From the NCBI GenBank assembly GCA_036346205.1, contig JARFJB010000384.1, positions 67,001-131,000 of the forward strand: a DNA stretch of 64,000 nt, given 5' to 3'. The translations under genes were made by a program, and so were the position numbers. Source of the DNA: Vesta saturnalis. Lineage: Eukaryota; Arthropoda; Insecta; Coleoptera; Lampyridae. Below the pieces are notes generated by a model, which ran no database searches, was not told where the DNA came from, and worked only from the letters and a program-made list of their open reading frames with translations. Shown piece after piece: positions 45,401 to 54,731 of this stretch. The stretch's first letter is position 1. The number at the start of each line of letters is the position of its first letter.

Positions 45401-46612
45401 CACAGACGCACAGACGCCACAGACGCACAGACGCACAGACGCACAGACGCACAGACGCACAGACGCACAGACGACAGACGCACAGACCAACGCACAGACA
45501 ACGCACAGACGCACAGACGCACAGACGCACAGACGCACAGACCAGACGCACAGACGCACAGACGCACAGACGCACAGACGCACAGACGCACAGACGCACA
45601 GACGCACAGACGCACAGACGCACAGACGCACAGACGCACAGACGCACAGACGCACAGACGCACAGACGCACAGACCGCACAGACGCACAGACGCACAGAC
45701 GCACAGACACAGACGCACAGACGCACAGAGCACAGACGCACAGACGCACAGACGCACAGACGCACAGACGCACAGACGCACAGACGCACAGACGCACAGA
45801 CGCACAGACGCACAGACGCACAGACGCACAGACGCACAGACGCACAGACCACAGACGCAACGCACAGACGCACAGACGCACAGACGCACAGACGCACAGA
45901 CGCACAGACGCACAGACGCACAGACGCACAGACGCACAGACGCACAGACACGACACAGACGCACAGACGCACAGACGCACAGACGCACAGACGCACAGAC
46001 GCACAGACGCACAGACGCACAGACGCACAGACGCACAGACGCACAGACGCACAGACGCACAGACGCACAGACGCACAGACGCACAGACGCACAGACGCAC
46101 AGACGCACACGACGCACAGACGCACAGACGCACAGACGCACAGACGCACAGACGCACAGACGCACACCAGAGCACAGACGCACAGACGCACAGACGCACA
46201 GACGCACAGACGCACAGACGCACAGACGCACAGACGCACAGACGCACAGACGCACAGACACGACACACGACGCACAGACGCACAGCACGCACAGAGACGC
46301 ACAGACAACGCACAGACGCACAGACCACAGCACAGACGCACAGACACAGCACAGACGCACAGACGCACAGACGACACAGACGCACAGACGCACAGACACA
46401 GACGCACAGACGCACAGACGCACAGACGCACAGACGCACAGACGCACAGACGCACAGACGCACAGACGCACAGACGCACAGACGCACAGACGCACAGACG
46501 CACAGACGCACAGACGCACAGACGCACAGACGCACAGACGCACAGACGCACAGACGCACAGACGCACAGACGACAGACGCACAGACGCACAGACGCACAG
46601 ACGCACAACACA
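41512..46612. repeat. 5.1-kb octamer microsatellite, (ACACACAG)/(ACGCACAG) blocks
   Basis: Eight-base units ACACACAG dominate 41,560 to about 43,260. ACGCACAG dominates about 43,262-43,790, 44,085-45,240 and 45,405-46,607, separated by short returns to ACACACAG (about 43,790-44,080 and 45,240-45,400). Six-, seven- and four-base slips (ACAGAC, ACCACAG) are scattered. Because 8 is not a multiple of 3, every frame stays open and yields Thr/His/Arg/Asp/Gln or Cys/Val/Ser/Leu strings of up to 1,744 codons; these are not genes. The matching point in the right arm has only a (GT)n tract of about 154 bp. Confidence 0.97.
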
Positions 46613-47819
46613 CACGTGTGTACGTATATATTGTTTATCATTGGATAATAGAAATGTCAACAAACGTCTTTAAAAAATTCATTCTAAATAAGAGTGACGT
46701 AATATAATTTTATTTTGAAATTTCATAGACGTTACATCATCAAAATTTGAGCACACTCTCATCGTCGTCACAGATAATATAGTTTATTAAATCAAAAAAC
46801 GTCAATACCACTAATGTTACATCATAATAGTAAACTCATTAAACAGTGATTACACATTAAATACATTATAAAATGTAACTATACGTCTATTATTACACAG
46901 AGATGAGATTATTCTTAAATTTAATTGATTTCGATAGAGCTCTGGAAATACTACAACCGTTCGAAATCTTGCTTCTTCTCTGATATCAAAAAGCTATACT
47001 AGTGATACATACATTAAGTAAGCATAATGCGGATACAGCTACATTGCTAACGATTACTGATTTTTGAATGAGACAGCCTCAGGTATTTTTTAAGAAAAGC
47101 TATACATCTCATGAAATCAAACGAGATTTTTGAGATACAATCACCTCATCGTCTTCACCTTGAACGATTATATTTAACAACCTATAAAAGTAGCTAATAA
47201 CCCTATTAGTTTATCAGACAGTATTATTACATGGACACGAGGTTAGCCCTAAATTAACTGGTTTCAACACGGCTCTGTAAATGCTGCACGCTTCAAATCT
47301 TTAGCTCGCTCAGAAGTTGTACCGTATTCACTTCCTTCAATTTTTATCTGCATTCTGTTTCGAGACTGTAGTACGTTTTCTAATACATAAACAGAATCTT
47401 CAATACTGTGATACATGTAGCAGCAAACACATTAGCTAGTTAGTTTCACCTCTATATTACTTACATGCAAGCCTGATCTTATCATAAATAATACATCTGT
47501 CAAAAGCTAATCAAACATAACTCCAAGGCCTGGGTATAGCACAACGCTATTATAGCTTTAGTCAACACAAGTGCTACAACTCATACAATCGACTAGCACT
47601 GCTTTGCAGGATCAAACGAAAAACACGCATGCAGTACGCACGTAAGCACACGCTCGCAGGCACGCAAGCTCGCACGCACGCTCGCACGTAACACACGCTC
47701 GCACGTACGTAACACGCACGCAAACTCGCACGCTCGACGTACGCTCGCACGTACGCACGTTACCGCCGCTGCACGCACGCTCGCACACGACGTACGCTCG
47801 CACGCACGCATGCGCACAC

Positions 47820-47863
<44 letters not shown>

Positions 47864-47976
47864 ACGAGAGCGCGAAAACACACAAACGCGAAAAACACAC
47901 TAACAAAAAAAACACGCGAACGCGTTAACACAAAAAAAAGCGTGCTCGTCAATGTTCGGGTAGAATCGGTTATCTT
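46613..47976. repeat. Inner inverted arm B (left)
   Basis: Reverse complement of 48,109-50,128 with indels. Landmarks are AGAGTGACGTAATATAATTT (46,690), CCCTAAATTAACTGGTTTCA (47,250), TACAATCGACTAGCACTGCT (47,584), an ACGC/ACGCTCG array (47,640-47,815), (AC)n (47,816-47,858) and GCGTGCTCGTCAATGTTC (47,940). It lacks about 500 bp that the right arm has at 48,147-48,655. No gene. Confidence 0.93.
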
Positions 47977-48062
47977 CGGGGGATGTCTGAAGCATTGACC
48001 TAACCACACTCTAACATAGCCTCTAGGGGCATGGTTATAAATCTAAACGCCTCTTTTATGGT

Positions 48063-48108
48063 CGAGGTATTTTCTCCTAAGACGGCCGTCTTAGGAGAAA
48101 ATACCTCG
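48063..48108. repeat. Perfect 46-bp palindrome at the symmetry centre
   Basis: CGAGGTATTTTCTCCTAAGACGG is followed immediately by its exact reverse complement, with no spacer. Outside it on the right, ATAACCGATTCTACAACATT (48,110) pairs with AATGTTCGGGTAGAATCGGTTAT at about 47,954-47,976, leaving 86 bp unpaired on the left. It marks the centre of the B/B' inverted repeat. Confidence 0.97.
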
Positions 48109-48214
48109 ATAACCGATTCTACAACATTGACGAGCACGCTTACGCACAAGACCCAAGGCTAGCTGCGTACTCGTTTCTCGTGTATTTCGCTCTTTAAAGT
48201 GTAACTGTCATCGA

Positions 48215-48439
48215 GTGAGCATTACTATAATGTATTCTCCTGTTTATGAGCCAACATCAGCGAACGTTAGTGATTTTACTGACTTGTTAATAAACTATTA
48301 CAACATAACCGTTCAAGGTAATGATGAAAGCGATGACGCGGTTGAGCTGAATGTATCTCACATCCAAGATGATGGTGATGGTTCACAAAAGAGAAAGAAG
48401 AGCTATGAGGTAGGGGAAGGGCAAATCTCAAAATCATGA
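48215..48439 (+). CDS. Small unidentified acidic/basic-tailed open frame
   Basis: The 74-codon frame starts at GTG; the first ATG is at about 48,230. The protein contains FTDLLINYYNITVQGNDESD, an Asp-rich stretch, then QKRKKSYEVGEGQISKS, resembling a small nuclear or DNA-binding tail. The part NYYNITVQGNDES is echoed at DNA level in two non-coding copies downstream (49,497 and 49,928), suggesting this frame may be part of a repeated non-coding unit that happens to be open. I do not recognise a family. It is unique to the right inner arm. Treat as doubtful. Confidence 0.25.
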   Translation: MSITIMYSPVYEPTSANVSDFTDLLINYYNITVQGNDESDDAVELNVSHIQDDGDGSQKRKKSYEVGEGQISKS

Positions 48440-48770
48440 TGATGATGACGACGAATCACGGTTCAAGATGAAGAAAACCGATAAAGCATGTTATTAAATA
48501 ATAATGATGTATTGTTTATAATAATAATAATAATAATATATTTCAAACGTTAAGCTTTCCTTCAATTTTGTTAATAAACCTGTTTTTTCCTAACGGTGCT
48601 CCACCGTCTTGATTCATGTTTGCAAGTTTACAAGTTTTTCGCTTTAGCGTGTTTTCTTTGCGTGTTTTTGTGTTGGCGTGTTTTCGTTTGTGTGTTTTCG
48701 TTGTGTGTTTTGTGTTAGCGCGTTTGCGTGTTTTTGTGTTAGTGTGTTTTCGCGTTTGCGTGATTTCGCG

Positions 48771-48771
<1 letters not shown>

Positions 48772-48828
<57 letters not shown>

Positions 48829-49035
48829 TGCGTGTGTGGTGGCGTGCGTGCGTGCGAGCGTGTGTGCGATGCGTCGTGCGTGCGTGCGTGCGAACGTACG
48901 TGCGAGCTTGCGTGCGAGTTTGCGTGCGTGCGAGCGTGTGCTACGTGCGTGTGCGTGCGAGCGTGTGCTACGTGCGAGCGTGCGTGCGAGCTGCGTGCCT
49001 GCGAGCGTGTACGTGCGTGCGTACGTGCATGCGTG
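48772..49035. repeat. (GT)n and (GCGT)/(GCGAGCGT) microsatellite
   Basis: (GT)n about 38 bp, (GCGT)n, then GCGTGCGAGCGT-type units to about 49,035; mirrors 47,640-47,860. Val/Cys/Arg frames here are artefacts. Confidence 0.93.
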
Positions 49036-50128
49036 TTTTCGTTTGATCCTCGTGCTAAAGCAGTGCTAGTCGATTGTATGTAGTTGTAGGCACTATTGTG
49101 TTGACTAAAAGCTATAATTGGAAGCGTTGCTTGCTATACCCAGGCCTTGGAGTTGTTTGATTAGCTTTTTGACAGATGTATTTTATGATAAGATCAGGCT
49201 TGCATGTAAAGTAATATAGAGGTGAAACTAACTAGCTAATGTGTCTTGCTGCTATATGTATCACAGTATTGAAGATTCTGTTTATGTATTAGAAAACGTA
49301 CTACAGTCTCGAAACAGAATGCAGATAAAAAATTGAAGGAAGTGAATACGGTACAACTTCTGCGAGCGAGCTGAAAGATTTGAAGCGTGTGCAGCATTTA
49401 CAGAGCCGTGTTGAAACCAGTTAATTTAGGGCTAACCTCCTGTCCATTTAATAATACTGTCTGATAAAACTAATAGGGTTATTAGCTACTTTTATAGGTT
49501 GTTACAATATAATCGTTCAAGGTGAAGACGATGAGGTGATTGTATCTCAAAAATCTCGTTTGATCTCATGAGATGTGTATAGCTTTTCTTAAAAAATACC
49601 TGCGAGGCTGTCTCATTCAAAAAATCTCATGCAAAAAACATCAATAATCGTTAGCAATGTAGCTGTATCCGCATTATGCTTACTTAATGTATACATATCA
49701 CTAGTATAGCTTTTTTGATATCGAGAGAAGAAGCAAGATTTCGAACTGTTGTAGTATTTCTAAAGCTCTATCAAAATCAATTAAATTTAAGAATAATCTC
49801 ATCTCTGTGTAATAATAGACGTAGTATAAAAGTTACATATTTTAAATGTATTTAATGTGTAATCACTGTTTAATGAGTTTTTATTATTATGATGTAACAT
49901 TAGTGGTATTAGACGTTTTTTATTATTGTTAATAAACTATTATTATTATCAGTGTGAAGACGATGAGAGGAATGCATCTCAAATTTTGATGACTGTAACG
50001 CTCTAAGAAATTTCAAAATAAAATTATATTACGTCACTCTTATTTCAGAATAGAATTTTTTTTAAAACGTTTAGTTGACATTTCTATTATTCCCAACTGA
50101 TAAAAAATCCATATAACGTGAATCACAT

Positions 50129-50134
50129 GTGTGT

Positions 50135-50173
<39 letters not shown>

Positions 50174-50282
50174 CGTGTGTGCGTGCGTGCGTGCGTGCGT
50201 GCGTGTGTGCGCGCGTGCGTGACGTGCGTGCGTTCGTGCATGCGTGCGTGCGTGCGTGCGTGCGTGTGTGTGTGTGTGTGTG
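50129..50282. repeat. (GT)n/(GCGT)n microsatellite, right-arm partner of the 5.1-kb array
   Basis: It lies at the end of arm B' in the position that mirrors the start of the octamer array at 46,612. Units are GT and GCGT without the octamer period. Confidence 0.93.
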
Positions 50283-51147
50283 TAAACGTAATCGAGTATA
50301 CAATAGTTTACGTGATCTGAAGATTCAATTATTTAAAGTAATTTCCGTGTTAGCATAATTTTTAAAATATTTGTGTTTTGAATGTAAGTTTTTTTGTAAG
50401 TACATGGTTGTTAAATACGCATTCAGGTTTTCTGTATTACTTTCTAAAATAGTTTAATGTTCGGTATGTAATCGCGTGTTTATATTCAGCCATTCACAAA
50501 GCGTGTTTTAGTGAGACACGTTGTATAAAAAATTTCAGTTTAACATATGGTAGCGTTGAAGGAAAAACTTCTAAAGGTAAGCGTATTATTTTTAATTTAT
50601 GTTTTTTACCTGATATTGCTACCAAAAATGCGGATAAATATTTTTTTTTTAATGTATTATTACACAGGTTAACGTCATAAGATCAGCACGGATTTTAAAC
50701 TTATAGCTATTGTTAATTCACGTATATAATAATAAACCATTAAAACCTTTTGCCTTTTATTTCCGTTATATCCGTTTGATATTCTTAAAAACATGTTATT
50801 TTAATTTAACTCTGTGTTATATAAGTAATTCTTACTTTCCATTCTTTTTAAATGGGTTTTTACAACTGTTAATGAACACATTACAACGAAACAATTTTTT
50901 TTGTGTGTATGTAAATAAATCAGATATGATGTTCCGAATGTATAGGTGGAGGCTGTTTAGAGGATCTGCCTATACATAAAGCATCATTGCATTAGGGTAG
51001 AAATTATTTATTATTTCACGTCATATTTAATTACACTTTAATGCATTCAGTTTGAACTGTAATCTGGTTTCCGCAAACTGTAAGACACAATTTCGGTTGA
51101 TTGATTGAGTTTTATCTGATGTTCGAGCGTGATTTGTTTGAGATTGA
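50283..51147. other. 0.87 kb present only in the right half of the inverted element
   Basis: AT-rich, between B' and A'. A frame at 50,710-50,979 ends MMFRMYRWRLFRGSAYT, an Arg/aromatic-rich tail, but it starts at a non-ATG codon upstream and matches nothing I know. In the left half this position is occupied by the Tx1-like LINE. Confidence 0.4.
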
Positions 51148-51165
51148 TTAATTAATTGATTTGTT

Positions 51166-51205
<40 letters not shown>

Positions 51206-52291
51206 AGAAAGAGAGAGGGGGAGGAAGAAACAAGATAGAGCAAGAGAGAGGTGTGCATTATCAGCTTCAGAAAATGTTCATTAGTCTATACGCGCTAAAA
51301 TCATTTTTTTACTCAAAGGGGCTAGGGCGCAGACCCTGATAAAAGTCCTGCCTTACAAGAACCTCCTTATTAGAATACAATTTTGTATGACGGGGCGAAG
51401 GCCTACAGCTGTAAGGTTAAGTTAGAACAACATATAATTGCATCAAGGGGGCCACGATAGGAGCTAAGTTCTACACTTGTCTTATAAGGTTAGGTTTCCA
51501 CACCATCTCCGGTCAGGGGGCGAAGGCCTGAGAACAAGTTGCGAAGCCCTACACGTGTCTCACAAGAACCTCCTTATTAGAAATACGTTTTCTCGTATAG
51601 GTAAAAGATCATCCAATAGCATTTGATCATTTTAAAGCAATAGGACCGATAATTTTAATAATAATATCTTATTAATTATGCAATTTCCAACATTGTATGC
51701 GTGTGTATTTGCCTAACCTCCAGGGACACTGTTCTTAATATAGCCAGAAGGACCTTAATACCATCAAAAATAACCCTAAGACCAACCCCAAGTCCAAGTC
51801 CAGGTCCAGCCCCCAGCACCAAGACCAGTCCCAGCCCCTCACGTGAGCATGTGCAAAAAAGGCTCTAATTAAGGTTGACCTCGAAAAGAAACCATAAGGG
51901 TTGAAAATACGCGTCCTATACGTGAGCTGTCATAAAATAGGGGTGAAAAAACACGTCCTACACGTGGGTGTGTAAAAAATAGGGGTGAAAATACACGTCC
52001 TATACGTAAGCGAGTAAAAAATAATTAGGGTTGAAAAGGGCCTTCGAAAAGAAAGGGTCGAAAATGCGGTCTCAGACGTGGATGTATGTAAAAAAATAAT
52101 TAGGGATGAAAATTCCAGCAGGGGTTGAAAATACGGTCTCACACGTGGGTGTGTAAAAAATAGGGGTGAATAAATACGTCCTGCACGTAAGCGAGTAAAA
52201 ATAAGGGTGGAAAATGCGGTCTCCCACGTGGGCGTGTAAAACCGGAAGTGACGTCAAAATCCAAGATGGCGTCAAGTGTCCCGGTACTACT
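51148..52291. repeat. Outer inverted arm A' (right)
   Basis: Mirror of 37,124-38,260; the (GT)n at 51,172-51,200 corresponds to the AC tract at 38,212-38,240 in arm A. Confidence 0.95.
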
Positions 52292-52297
52292 CTAATA
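52292..52297. repeat. Target-site duplication CTAATA, right copy
   Basis: Identical to 37,118-37,123 and immediately outside the right terminus. Confidence 0.6.
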
Positions 52298-52639
52298 ATA
52301 TAAATTATCAAATTGATTAGTAATTTATTTCATAAGAACAAAAACTCCGAAGAGCTTTATTTTGAGAATCAAATGAATAAGGCAATATTACTTTTTGAAC
52401 TTTATAGTATGATTGACACCGCACTAATTTAATTAAGAAGTACCTGCGAAGATCATTCATTGTTAGAAATTGGGATCTGATTTTAATAGGTAATGTTATG
52501 ATTAATGATTAAAAGTTATGGTTAGGCAAGTTTTCGTAAAATGCGTGATTTGCTTGCTGCATGTTAAGTATATAGGGTAATTAGGGTAATCGCTATTATG
52601 TCATTAATAGATAACAAAATCGGAAATACCAAACAAAAA
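52298..52639. other. AT-rich DNA without recognisable gene
   Basis: Nothing beyond AT-rich sequence that leads into the satellite. Confidence 0.45.
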
Positions 52640-52860
52640 CATTGATTGTGAATTACAAATCGAATGTGATCAATAAAATTTGGAGGCGGTTCTATTTATT
52701 TTTCAAGTGAAACATACAATTACAGATTTGTAAGAGCATTGCAAATCAAATGTGATCATTATAATTATGCAGGGGCGTAACAAGAAATAAAATTTAGAGG
52801 CGGTTCTATTTATTTTTCAAGTGAAACATATATAATTGCAGATTTGTAACAGCTTTGCAC
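52640..52860. repeat. About 115-bp satellite, left portion
   Basis: Two units with AAAATTT(G/A)GAGGCGGTTCTA (52,677 and 52,790), TTTTTCAAGTGAAACATA and GCAAATCAAATGTGATCATT. The second is cut after AGCTTTGCAC at 52,860, where the LINE block starts; the array resumes at 61,322. Confidence 0.9.
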
Positions 52861-53404
52861 AGGGCAGTCCGAACCTCGGTTACGAACGTAAGCCCCTAGC
52901 CAGCGTAAGCGTTTTGTGATTTTTATTACAATCGCTTAACTTCACAAAAAAGAACCTAGCGTTTTTTCGCGTTTTTCGCTCATCGTTCCGGCATCGTGAT
53001 CTTCGCCGCTTCGGAGCTATCTGTCACTGCTTGCATACAGATAATACGAAGAAGCGGTCATCAGTAGAAGAGCCACAGCCTAGCCGCAAGCAGGAGCCGC
53101 CGGAATATAGCAGCAGCAGCGGAACATTCCAGAAGCATCCAAGACATCGCCAACAGCAGGATCGTCGTCGGGTCAAGGTCAACGGTAATAGGTATCATTA
53201 ATAAAGGATTTTAATTTACTTACTTTGTTGTTTTTATTTAACTGTGCATTTCCTCCGTTTCGAATTGGGTCTCTGATTTCCAAGCCTTTTGTCCTCGGGG
53301 TGTGAGGCTGCACCTTGGTAGAGATCCGGCCTTTCGATAAAACAGATTTTAATTTTTTAATTTTATCCGCAATTCACAAACCTAATACTAACAACGCAAC
53401 CGAG

Positions 53405-54722
53405 ATGGTTAAGCAAGGTCGCCACCGAGCTACTGTCAAAGTTGTGTCCCCTAACCCCGTCGACACCCGTCTACCTACACCACCAACCACTTCCTATTCA
53501 CAAATCCTAATCTCACCACCACCATCCTCACGCACACGTTCCCACTCAAATGCATCTTCCATATCCACACGATCCACCTCTTCCACAAAACCATTCAAAC
53601 CCGGTCACTCACCTGCTCTGTTACCTACACATACACCTGCTACATTACCTACACCCGCACACGCACACACACCCTCTCTCCTAGCCACACCTTCCCAGCC
53701 ACCTATACCTGCCTTGAGTCCTAAACCCGCTTCACCTAATCCTATACCTACCCGCCCCCAATTCTCGAGATATTGCATCCGCAATATTCCGAAAGCCATA
53801 ACCACACAGAAATCCTCATTCAACTCCTTTAAATCCCTTAACCTTCCGTGGTTGAACTTGACATTCAACCACAACCACACCTGTCTCTTAGAGACATCCT
53901 TTCCCCTACCGGATGGTACGCAGCTTAGGCTACGACACCATTTCGGCGATCCTACCGTTTCCCTTACACAACTCTCCGGCCCACGTACACCTAACACCAC
54001 ACCTAGAGCTCCTTCCTTTTCCTGCGTGATTCGTCACGTAGATAAGGACATCCTAGCCCAAGAGATCCTCGATGCGATCAATCTTCCACAAGTGAACAAG
54101 GCCGTTCGCATTATCTCGAAGGCCACTAACACCCCTACCTCCCTCGTCCGAATCATCACTCCTTCCCAAACCACCCTTGAGTACCTACTCGCACAGGGTG
54201 TCGTCATGTTCAGGCGACAATTCCTCCCTAATCCCTCAACCGCTCCCGAAGTATTGCTCCACCTGCACGCAGATGGGGCATACCGCGGAGGAGTGTCCAA
54301 CCCGATCCATCCGATGCCCTAACTGTGGCGGAAGCCACAGATCCACCCTCTGTAAAACCTCGGCGAACCCAAAGTGTAACAACTGCGGGGGAGCCCATCC
54401 TACCTACTCCTTCCAGTGCGGGAAGCGGCGGGAACCTCCCAGTTACCCGTCGAAGATGGCTCCTCTCGATCCTATCCTGTCTGAAGAGTCCGACTCGGAA
54501 GACACCGCACACCTTAAACCCGCTCCCGACACACAATGCTTATCCATCAAGGACTTCTTGCAAGTCCTTACACACACCCTTTTCATCATGTTCCCTGACC
54601 GGCAGTCTAGGGTTCTTCGAACTCTAGACTCGCTCTCCCAGAACTTCTTCCAACGGCGTATCAACCTCTGCGTATCCGGTACGCAAATGAAGGTCGCCGT
54701 AATCCGCCAACCCAAACCTTAA
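53405..54722 (+). pseudogene. LINE E gag-like ORF1 with three CCHC knuckles
   Basis: I take the ATG at 53,405 (MVKQGRHRATVKVVS). A Pro/Ser/Thr-rich N-terminus leads into a domain with RYCIRNIPKAITTQKSSFNS, LPWLNLTFNHNHTCLLETSF and AQEILDAINLPQVNKAVRII. A frameshift near 54,240-54,260 passes into the zinc region: CSTCTQMGHTAEEC, CPNCGGSHRSTLC and CNNCGGAHPTYSFQC. The tail ends at 54,722. Only one break was seen, so ORF1 is among the better preserved coding regions. It packages LINE RNA in relatives. Confidence 0.88.
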
Positions 54723-54731
54723 TCCTTTCCA

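Larger units (their letters stand above)
48109..50128. repeat. Inner inverted arm B' (right)
   Basis: Mirror of 46,613-47,976, with about 500 bp extra (48,147-48,655) containing a small open frame and ATAATAATA-rich sequence. It also contains (GT)n/(GCGT)n at 48,772-49,035, mirroring 47,640-47,860. Three direct copies of a roughly 70-bp motif lie within it (48,288, 49,497 and 49,928). Confidence 0.92.
37124..52291. mobile_element. Candidate large foldback/Polinton-like non-autonomous element
   Basis: The left end AGTAGTGCCGGGACACTTGA and the reverse complement of the right end AGTAGTACCGGGACACTTGA are flanked by the same six bases CTAATA (37,118-37,123 and 52,292-52,297). Inverted arms occur in nested order: A/A' (37,124-38,260 with 51,148-52,291), then B/B' (46,613-47,976 with 48,109-50,128), around a perfect palindrome at 48,063-48,108. 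Between A and B lie a LINE and a 5.1-kb microsatellite; between B' and A' about 0.87 kb of other sequence. The 6-bp duplication and AG terminus fit Polinton/Maverick ends, but no Polinton gene is visible. Foldback origin, or inverted duplication of an element, are alternatives. Confidence 0.65.

Noticed and set aside
41512..46612. Telomeric or centromeric repeat
   Set aside because: Unit is AC-derived, not the TTAGG expected for most insect telomeres, and it lies inside an inverted element with non-repeat flanks.
41445..46707. Frames of 1,742 and 1,744 codons on the plus strand and 1,200-1,400 codons on the minus strand
   Set aside because: They span an 8-bp microsatellite; all frames stay open and encode only a cycling set of residues. 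No gene.
47593..48009. Minus-strand Val/Cys/Arg frame
   Set aside because: Generated by ACGC/AC microsatellite in the inner inverted arm.
37124..52291. Complete autonomous Polinton
   Set aside because: No PolB, retroviral-type integrase, packaging ATPase or adenoviral-type protease motif was found in any frame; only the terminal features fit.
53605..54000. Minus-strand frame of 131 codons
   Set aside because: Antisense to the Jockey gag, which has clear zinc knuckles on the plus strand.
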